Positions 15,475-20,893 of a DNA stretch of 20,893 nt are shown in pieces (position 1 is the stretch's first letter; each line of letters begins with the position of its first letter). The notes beneath the pieces are model-generated. The model saw nothing but the letters and a program-made list of their open reading frames with translations, was not told the DNA's origin and ran no database searches. The stretch is from assembly GCA_003564735.1 (NCBI GenBank), contig PXEK01000198.1, positions 1 through 20,893 of the forward strand, in the 5' to 3' direction. The position numbers and the translations under genes were made by a program. This stretch comes from Cryomorphaceae bacterium (GTDB lineage: Bacteria > Bacteroidota > Bacteroidia > Flavobacteriales_G > Salibacteraceae).

Positions 15475-16503
15475 TTAAGCTCCTTTGAACTGCGACAAAA
15501 ACTCGATGTTGTTTTCAAAAAAGTGACGCAAGTCGCCAATACCAAAGCGTTGTGCGGCAATTCTTTCTATTCCCATTCCAAAGGCAAAACCCGAGTATTT
15601 TTCGCTATCTATACCACAGTTTTCCAATACGTTGGGGTCAACCATGCCGCAGCCCATAATCTCTAACCACCCTGTTCCTTTGGTCATGCGGTAGTCGGCT
15701 TCCGTTTCCAGTCCCCAGTACACATCTACCTCGGCGCTGGGCTCGGTGAAGGGGAAATAGGAGGGGCGCAAGCGAATTTTTGTTTTTCCAAAAAACTCTT
15801 TTGCGAAGTACATCAGGGTTTGTTTCATATCGGCAAATGATACGCCTTCATCAATGTAAAGTCCTTCAATTTGGTGAAAGATGCAGTGTGCGCGAGCCGA
15901 GATGGCTTCATTTCTAAAAACCCGACCCGGGGCGATGATGCGTATGGGGGGCTTTTGGGTTTCCATTACGCGCACTTGCACCGATGAGGTGTGTGTGCGC
16001 AGGGCGAGTTTTTCGGGAGCTTGACCGTTATCGTGAACAAAAAATGTGTCCTGCATATCGCGGGCGGGGTGCTCCTCAGGGAAGTTAAGTGCGGTAAAGT
16101 TGTGGTAGTCGTTTTCAATTTCGGGACCCTCGGCAACCGTGTAACCGATGCGGTTAAAAATAGTGACGATTTCATTGCGAACTACCGATATGGGATGTCG
16201 CGTACCGGCCTCTAAAGGAAATCCGGGGCGGGTTACATCGGGCTTTTCGGTTTTTTTATCGGTGCTTGATGTCGCCGTTTTATTATGGCCGTCAAATCGT
16301 TTTTGGGCATTTTGTTTTAATGCGTTGAGCCTTTGACCAAACTCTTTCTTTTGGTCGGCGGGCACTTCTTTCATCAATTTAAAAAGGTCTTTAATGACGT
16401 TTTTTGAGCCCAAGAATTTAATTCGAAATTGTTCGAGTTGTTCGGCGGTTTCAACCGTGAAGTCGTCAATTTCTTTATTTATTTCGTCAATTTTATCCCA
16501 CAT
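15475..16503 (-). CDS. pheS: Phenylalanyl-tRNA synthetase alpha subunit
   Basis: PheS is the catalytic alpha chain of the heterotetrameric class II synthetase that charges tRNA-Phe. From the ATG at 16503 (MWDKIDEINKEID) it has 342 residues, the usual length. The frame is open to an ATG at 16530, but those extra residues (MVRTDKHNT) are atypical and contain the dispersed GGTTCTGACC word. An N-terminal coiled coil (about 1-80) binds tRNA. Class II motif 2 is FRNEAISARAHCIFHQIEG (about 193-211), and motif 3 is GMGIERIAAQRFG near the end. The segment GTGWLEIMGCGMVDP is typical of PheS. It lies 29 bases below lysS with no terminator between, so the two are probably cotranscribed. pheT is not in the window, so the subunits are encoded apart, as is common in this phylum. 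Confidence 0.96.
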   Translation of the reverse strand: MWDKIDEINKEIDDFTVETAEQLEQFRIKFLGSKNVIKDLFKLMKEVPADQKKEFGQRLNALKQNAQKRFDGHNKTATSSTDKKTEKPDVTRPGFPLEAGTRHPISVVRNEIVTIFNRIGYTVAEGPEIENDYHNFTALNFPEEHPARDMQDTFFVHDNGQAPEKLALRTHTSSVQVRVMETQKPPIRIIAPGRVFRNEAISARAHCIFHQIEGLYIDEGVSFADMKQTLMYFAKEFFGKTKIRLRPSYFPFTEPSAEVDVYWGLETEADYRMTKGTGWLEIMGCGMVDPNVLENCGIDSEKYSGFAFGMGIERIAAQRFGIGDLRHFFENNIEFLSQFKGA

Positions 16504-16532
16504 AGTGTTGTGTTTGTCGGTTCTGACCAAAA

Positions 16533-18254
16533 TTATTCAAACCATTTTTTTACATCGTCAAGTTGCAGAGCGGGAATATCGAGTTTATTTTTCTTTCTAA
16601 ATCCGTTCAGCTTTTGGTGTACTTGCGTTGGTTTGTTTTCCAGGAATGATTTTACGTTTTCGTAGCCGGCTTTGAGTATGACTTCAGCCCACTCTTTACT
16701 GATGCCCAGTTTTTCAAAATCGGCGGGCGAGGGTTTGTCGGCTTTTTTCTCGGGTCGCATTTGGGGGAAAAAGAGGACCTCTTGAATGGATGATTGATTG
16801 GTGAGCAGCATCACGAGACGATCCATACCAATGCCCATTCCCGATGTGGGCGGCATGCCGTACTCTAAAGCGCGAAGGAAGTCGTGATCGATAAACATGG
16901 CTTCATCGTCTCCTTTTTCACTTAGTTTGAGCTGTTCTTCAAATCTCTCACGCTGGTCGATAGGGTCGTTAAGCTCGGTGTAAGCGTTGGCCACTTCTTT
17001 GCCGTTTACCATGAGTTCAAATCGCTCGGTGAGTTCGGGGTTATCGCGATGTTTTTTGCAAAGCGGTGACATTTCCACGGGGTAATCGGTGATAAAGGTG
17101 GGTTGAATGTAGTTGTGCTCACACTTTTCGCCAAACAGTTCATCAATGAGTTTGCCCTTGCCCATGGAGTCGTCAACTTCAATGTCGAGTTTTTTGCATA
17201 CTTCGCCAATTTCGCTCTCGTTCATGTTGCTCACATCATAGCCGGTGTGTTCTTCAATAGCTTTTAAAATGGGCACTCTTTTAAAGGGTGCTTTAAAGCT
17301 TATTTTATTGTCACCTACTTGGAGTTCAGTGGTTCCGTTGACTTCGGTAACCACATGTTGCAGCATTTTTTCGGTGAAGTCCATCATCCAGTGGTAATCT
17401 TTATAAGCCACATAAATTTCCATTACGGTAAACTCGGGATTGTGCGTGCGATCCATTCCTTCGTTTCTAAAGTCTTTCGCAAATTCATACACGCCGTCAA
17501 AGCCGCCTACAATGAGTCGTTTTAGGTATAATTCATTAGCGATGCGCAAGTAAAGGGGGATATCGAGTGCATTGTGGTGCGTGATGAATGGTCGGGCTGC
17601 CGCACCGCCCGGAATGGGTTGTAAGATGGGGGTTTCTACTTCAAGGTAGCCGCGCTCGTTGAAAAACTCGCGCATGGCGTTGAACGTTTTAGTTCGTTTT
17701 TCAAAGGTTTCTTTTACGCGTTTGTTTACGACAAGGTCAACATACCTGCGGCGATATCTCAGTTCGGGATCGGTGAAGGCGTCATAGGTTTTTCCTTCAG
17801 CGTCGGTTTTGACTATGGGTAACGGTCGCAGGGCTTTAGACAGTACTTTTAATGAGGTGACATGGATGGAAGTTTCGCCTACGCGGGTTTTGAAAACTTT
17901 TCCCGTAACGCCGATGAAGTCTCCTATATCGAGGAGTCTTTTAAAAACTTCGTTGTAGAGTGATTTATCGTCACCGGGACAAATTTCATCGCGGTTGATG
18001 TAAATTTGGATGCGTCCTTTTGAATCTTGCAGTTCGGCAAAAGAGGCTTTTCCCATGATGCGCCTGCTCATTAATCTGCCGGCGATGGAGATGTCACTAA
18101 AGGCTTTTTCGTTTTGGTCAAACTCGGCCAATATTTTTGTGGAGGTGGTATTTACGTGGAATTCTTCTTGGGGGTAGGGCTCGATGTTCAGCTCTCTGAG
18201 TCGATTTAAGCTTTCTCTTCTTACTCTTTCTTGTTCAGTGAATTGTTGACTCAT
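16533..18254 (-). CDS. lysS: Lysyl-tRNA synthetase (class II) with C-terminal extension
   Basis: LysS charges tRNA-Lys. Of 573 residues, roughly 55-160 form the OB-fold anticodon-binding domain ([19 protein letters not shown]). The rest of the core is the class II catalytic domain, with motif 2 [18 protein letters not shown] (about 261-278) and motif 3 [12 protein letters not shown] (near 468-480). The usual enzyme ends near FPQMRPE (about 502). Here 71 further residues follow, starting [17 protein letters not shown]; they are helical and basic, including GFRKKNKL. The extension has the look of a helix-hairpin-helix-like nucleic acid binding module and is known in Bacteroidota LysRS. The start is supported by a TACCTTTG promoter 83 bases upstream. 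Confidence 0.97.
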   Translation of the reverse strand: MSQQFTEQERVRRESLNRLRELNIEPYPQEEFHVNTTSTKILAEFDQNEKAFSDISIAGRLMSRRIMGKASFAELQDSKGRIQIYINRDEICPGDDKSLYNEVFKRLLDIGDFIGVTGKVFKTRVGETSIHVTSLKVLSKALRPLPIVKTDAEGKTYDAFTDPELRYRRRYVDLVVNKRVKETFEKRTKTFNAMREFFNERGYLEVETPILQPIPGGAAARPFITHHNALDIPLYLRIANELYLKRLIVGGFDGVYEFAKDFRNEGMDRTHNPEFTVMEIYVAYKDYHWMMDFTEKMLQHVVTEVNGTTELQVGDNKISFKAPFKRVPILKAIEEHTGYDVSNMNESEIGEVCKKLDIEVDDSMGKGKLIDELFGEKCEHNYIQPTFITDYPVEMSPLCKKHRDNPELTERFELMVNGKEVANAYTELNDPIDQRERFEEQLKLSEKGDDEAMFIDHDFLRALEYGMPPTSGMGIGMDRLVMLLTNQSSIQEVLFFPQMRPEKKADKPSPADFEKLGISKEWAEVILKAGYENVKSFLENKPTQVHQKLNGFRKKNKLDIPALQLDDVKKWFE

Positions 18255-18336
18255 TTGTTTTGTTTTTCCTTGAGTTGAGGTGCGATTATTTTATGTTGTA
18301 TTTCGCTTTGTATTTTGTGTAGGTGTAATTTTGGTG

Positions 18337-18367
18337 CAAAGGTAAGTAGTTCGTTTGATTGGTGAAA
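18337..18367 (-). promoter_or_regulatory. Promoter of lysS (and probably pheS)
   Basis: On the minus strand TTTC (18367-18364), 19 bases, then TACCTTTG (18344-18337). This is one mismatch from the Bacteroidota consensus with ideal spacing. The leader before lysS would be about 77 bases. Confidence 0.6.
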
Positions 18368-18392
18368 CGTTGGAGTTGTTGGATTGTTGGAA

Positions 18393-18432
18393 TTGTTGAG
18401 TTGTTGAGTTGTTGAGTTGTTGAGTTGTTGAA
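18393..18432. repeat. Tandem octamer repeat, five units of TTGTTGAG
   Basis: Four exact copies of TTGTTGAG at 18393-18424 are followed by TTGTTGAA at 18425-18432. Degenerate units (TTGGATTGTTGGAA) precede them from about 18370. The array lies just upstream of the lysS promoter. Read as protein on the minus strand it gives only low-complexity Asn/Thr/Gln strings, so it is not coding. Confidence 0.9.
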
Positions 18433-18470
18433 CCGAGGGCTTTGCCCGAGCTCACCGACCGTAGGGAGGT
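18433..18470. repeat. GC-rich REP-like insert in the repeat mosaic
   Basis: The block CCGAGGGCTTTGCCCGAGCT and the following ACCGACCGTAGGGAGGT are clearly richer in G and C than the flanks. They contain short self-complementary parts (GGGC-TTT-GCCC; ACC...GGT). This resembles short palindromic intergenic elements, but only one copy is in the window, so the call is tentative. Confidence 0.35.
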
Positions 18471-18656
18471 AATCGTTGAACTGTTGCATCCGTCTGCTGA
18501 AAACCATCTGCTCATTTAGATTGTGAAAACCGTCTGTGGAATTGTTTAATCGTTGAACTGTTGAATCGTGTAATCGTTGGAATCGTTACATCCGTCTGTA
18601 TAAACCATCTGTGACAGCCGTCTGCTCATTTAGACTGTGAAAGGCGTTTGCTGAGG
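18471..18656. repeat. Diverged direct repeat pair in the lysS upstream region
   Basis: AATCGTTGAACTGTTG occurs exactly at 18471-18486 and 18548-18563. A longer unit beginning CATCCGTCTG and containing CTCATTTAGA(T/C)TGTGAAA occurs at 18487-18536 and 18589-18650; the second copy has 13 extra bases (TGACAGCCGTCTG or equivalent). CCGTCTG itself is present four times. The 438-base gap 18255-18692 therefore consists of the lysS promoter, the octamer array, a GC-rich block and this duplicated unit, with no credible gene. Confidence 0.75.
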
Positions 18657-18692
18657 GGGTGAAGTTGGTAATCGTGCGGGGTGACTTGGGTG

Positions 18693-19676
18693 TTAAAGGC
18701 CGTTGTTAATTGCTTCAAATTCGATGGTTAGTAATTTTAGATCTTGTTTCATTAAGGTGATTTGAGCCTGAATTTGGTCAAACATATCTGCCCTGTTTGC
18801 AAGTTGGTCGGCTGTGTATTGGCCGCCTTCGCCATACAGTAAACCATATACTTTTTCTTTGTCCTTTTCTTTTATGTCTTTTATTTGACCTAAGCTCAAC
18901 CAATTGTCAATGAGTCGTTGCCTTCGCGATGTCTCGTCGTTTTCCGGATTTTCATACGTGAGGTAGTACCAAATGGACGGGGGAAAAATGGTGGAGTATT
19001 CAGGTGCCTCCCAAATGTCTTTCAATGCATTGCGAGGATGTTTGAATTCCGTTTTTTTCTCATTCGCCAAAATGAGTACACCCAAGGTGGCTTCTGTGAA
19101 ACCGGCGCTTATGCCAATAATTTCAGGCGTGTTTCCCGTATTTCCCAAGGTGAGTATAATACCGGTGGCAACCGCGCTTGCCGCGCCTATAATGATGGCG
19201 CTCACAGTAAGTTTGGTTTCTATATTGTCTTCTTTGCTTTTTAGGTAATTGGCAATTTGATCGGCACGTTCTTCTTCGCAATCCAACTCACTTCCTATGG
19301 CTGAAATTTCAAGAGATGCTATATTTATGCGTTGATTTACTTTTTGAGAAAGCTCCACAAGTTCTATTCTTTTATTCATTGTAGGTTGAGCTGCCGCAGT
19401 TTTTTTCAGTTCCACAAATTGTGAGAGCAGTTCAAGAATTCCGATGGCGTTAGCGGTATTGAGCGATTGAAATGAAAATCGGTTCGTCAATGCCGTATCG
19501 ATATTAAGCGTGTGAATAGGCTTTGGAATACTTTGAGGCGTTTGAACTTCCCACGTTGTATTGTGGCAATTACTCTCATTTACCTTTGTGGGTAATTGAG
19601 TGGTTCTGATTCCCGAGCAGGAGGTCATGATCATGGTCAGAACCAATAAAAACCAAATGCATATTCTCTGTTTCAT
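18693..19676 (-). CDS. Putative lipoprotein with a central hydrophobic hairpin, unknown function
   Basis: This 327-residue protein has a lipoprotein signal: MKQR, hydrophobic 5-17, lipobox MTSC with the cysteine at residue 20. Residues 21-100 are polar. A helical stretch (about 95-145) looks like a coiled coil with several Glu and Lys residues. Two hydrophobic segments follow at about 153-173 (LTVSAIIIGAASAVATGIIL) and 184-205 (IIGISAGFTEATLGVLILA), rich in Gly and Ala. The C-terminal part is polar again and ends in another amphipathic helix. A lipid-anchored protein with an internal small-residue membrane hairpin is unusual and recalls pore-forming or membrane-inserting modules. I do not recognise the family. 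No clear promoter or terminator is visible. A GGTTCTGACC copy lies in the signal peptide. Confidence 0.75.
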   Translation of the reverse strand: MKQRICIWFLLVLTMIMTSCSGIRTTQLPTKVNESNCHNTTWEVQTPQSIPKPIHTLNIDTALTNRFSFQSLNTANAIGILELLSQFVELKKTAAAQPTMNKRIELVELSQKVNQRINIASLEISAIGSELDCEEERADQIANYLKSKEDNIETKLTVSAIIIGAASAVATGIILTLGNTGNTPEIIGISAGFTEATLGVLILANEKKTEFKHPRNALKDIWEAPEYSTIFPPSIWYYLTYENPENDETSRRQRLIDNWLSLGQIKDIKEKDKEKVYGLLYGEGGQYTADQLANRADMFDQIQAQITLMKQDLKLLTIEFEAINNGL

Positions 19677-19770
19677 CCAATTAAATCTTTTATCTTCAGA
19701 ATAATTTCCATGGGATGGGTCGCGTTCTGATTATTACGTTGCAAATGCGTTTCATCTCCCTGTTTATTCC

Positions 19771-20893
19771 TCAAAGTTGAATTTCATTAAGTCGTTTGCC
19801 TTCTATTGCTGATTGGTGTTTACTTTTAGCTTGGCCCAAAGCCTGGCGTGAGTAAATGCTGTTGTTTCCCGATACGATATATGAAACCACACAACCGATA
19901 GCTACATACATTCCGCACTCGGCACCAAATAATTCTATTGCCATGAAACTGCAAGCAATGGGCGTATTGGTAGCGCCGGCAAAAACACCCACGAATCCCA
20001 TACCGGCGAGGAGTCCCATAGGCAAGGGAATAAAAAGTGACAATGCGTTGCCCAGTGTGGCTCCTATAAAAAACAAGGGGGTAACTTCACCGCCTTTATA
20101 TCCCGCAGCCAGTGTAATAACGGTTAATACAATTTTTATGGCAAAATCGTAGGCGGGCAGTTGGTCCTCAAATGATTGAACAATGGTGGGCAGCCCTAAG
20201 CCTATATACTTTGTAGTATCTAAAAGCCATACGGCGGCTACTACTATGATTCCGCCAATTACGGGACGAAGCGGCGGGTAAGATATCTTGGACTTGAAAA
20301 TTGCGGAAAGTTTGTGTAGCGAGCGGCTAAATACAGCGGCGCAAATTCCGAAAAAGATGCCGGCTATTATCGCAAGACCTATTTTCTCGAAAGTAATATC
20401 GGGAATAAAGTCGATGTGGTAGTGCGTGTGGGGCGCGTTCCAAAGTCGGGTTACGGTATCGGCAATTATGGCGGTGATAAAAGCGGGGAAAATGGAATTG
20501 TACCGTATTTTACCAATGAGGAAAAACTCCAAGCCGAAAACAGCCCCGGCCAATGGGGTATCGAATACCGATCCAAAGCCGGCGGCTACTGCCGCCACCA
20601 TTAAAATACGCCTGTCATCTGCCGTAAGTCCCAGCGGTTTGCTGAATTGATCGGCAATTGCACCGGCCATTTGCAGTGCGGTGCCCTCTCGTCCTGCCGA
20701 CCCTCCAAAAAAGTGAGTAACCACCGTGCCAAAATAAACCAGCGGAGCCATTCGAAAGGGCACAATGTGTTTGGGGTCATGTATGGTGTCAATCAGTAAG
20801 TTGTTTCCCCTCTCTGAGGTTTTGCCAAAGTAATGATAGAGCAGTGCTACACCAAAGCCGCCAACGGGGAGTAGCGCAATAATCCAAACGTTA
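19771..20893 (-). CDS. CLC-family anion/proton antiporter, probably fluoride-specific (5' end outside window)
   Basis: The frame is open from the right window edge to a stop at 19771 (about 373 residues), so the N-terminus is missing; an internal GTG at 20763 is not the start. The residues are strongly hydrophobic, with the CLC repeat architecture. The filter motif is SAGREGT (65-71 from the edge), and the position usually occupied by GSGIP is GNNLL (29-33). In ordinary chloride CLCs these are GREGP and GSGIP. The GREGT plus GNNLI-like pair is the mark of the CLC-F branch, F-/H+ antiporters that export fluoride. The later segment GATNTPIACSFMAIELFG is also present. The assignment to fluoride is inferred from these motifs. 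Its upstream region, where a fluoride riboswitch would lie, is outside the window. Confidence 0.88.
   Translation of the reverse strand, partial: NVWIIALLPVGGFGVALLYHYFGKTSERGNNLLIDTIHDPKHIVPFRMAPLVYFGTVVTHFFGGSAGREGTALQMAGAIADQFSKPLGLTADDRRILMVAAVAAGFGSVFDTPLAGAVFGLEFFLIGKIRYNSIFPAFITAIIADTVTRLWNAPHTHYHIDFIPDITFEKIGLAIIAGIFFGICAAVFSRSLHKLSAIFKSKISYPPLRPVIGGIIVVAAVWLLDTTKYIGLGLPTIVQSFEDQLPAYDFAIKIVLTVITLAAGYKGGEVTPLFFIGATLGNALSLFIPLPMGLLAGMGFVGVFAGATNTPIACSFMAIELFGAECGMYVAIGCVVSYIVSGNNSIYSRQALGQAKSKHQSAIEGKRLNEIQL

Noticed and set aside
16504..16530. Nine-residue extension of PheS from the ATG at 16530
   Set aside because: The usual PheS start matches MWDKIDEI at 16503; the extension fills most of the lysS-pheS gap and consists largely of the dispersed GGTTCTGACC word.
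18286..18515. Two overlapping minus-strand open frames of about 73 residues upstream of lysS
   Set aside because: They are translations of the tandem octamer and flanking repeats (Asn/Thr/Gln strings), and they lie across the lysS promoter. No start signal or protein-like composition.
18487..18650. Four CCGTCTG words resembling the Neisseria uptake sequence GCCGTCTGAA
   Set aside because: All are inside one duplicated unit rather than dispersed, none has the full 10-base word, and the organism is not a Neisseria relative.
18370..18656. CRISPR array
   Set aside because: The repeats are either directly tandem without spacers or only two diverged copies; no regular repeat-spacer pattern and no cas gene.

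Overview
The window reads as chromosomal DNA from a member of the Bacteroidota, most likely a free-living and probably marine Flavobacteriales-type bacterium. Three things point there. Eight transcription units are preceded by a TAnnTTTG element, the -7 box typical of this phylum, and Shine-Dalgarno sequences are not evident. The housekeeping genes have Bacteroidota-type architectures: an sdhC-A-B operon with one fused cytochrome b subunit, a lysyl-tRNA synthetase with an extra C-terminal domain, an ExbB-ExbD-TonB-FolC operon, and kynurenine 3-monooxygenase. NhaD suggests a sodium-rich habitat. The lineage is an inference from these features, not from a database search.

Nearly all genes lie on the minus strand. 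From left to right: an ABC exporter (start of a permease cut by the window edge, plus its ATPase, 1-1353); a plus-strand Xre/RES toxin-antitoxin pair (1504-2462) with a palindrome over its promoter; an outer-membrane-type protein overlapping kynurenine 3-monooxygenase (2477-4616); a strong bidirectional terminator; the succinate dehydrogenase operon sdhCAB (4838-8328); a plus-strand lipoprotein (8622-9203) that shares a bidirectional terminator with tRNA-Val(UAC); folC, a TonB-like protein, ExbD and ExbB as one operon read from 12543 leftwards (9387-12543); NhaD; an amino-acid (Glu/Leu/Phe/Val family) dehydrogenase; pheS and lysS as a likely pair; a 438-base repeat-rich intergenic mosaic (18255-18692); an unrecognised lipoprotein (18693-19676); and the greater part of a CLC-family antiporter whose filter motifs look like the fluoride-specific CLC-F branch.

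Functionally this is mostly core metabolism: respiratory succinate oxidation, sodium/proton homeostasis, energising of outer-membrane transport, folate polyglutamylation, translation and tryptophan/NAD metabolism. The accessory content is the toxin-antitoxin pair and the repeat mosaic. The least explained signal is a dispersed word, GGTTCTGACC, present five times exactly and eleven times as its first eight bases. It occurs on both strands and inside and outside genes, far above chance for a window this size. Candidate operators, recognisable as perfect inverted repeats, lie over the promoters of the toxin-antitoxin pair and exbB, and upstream of kmo.

No CRISPR array, transposase, integrase, rRNA or prophage gene was seen.
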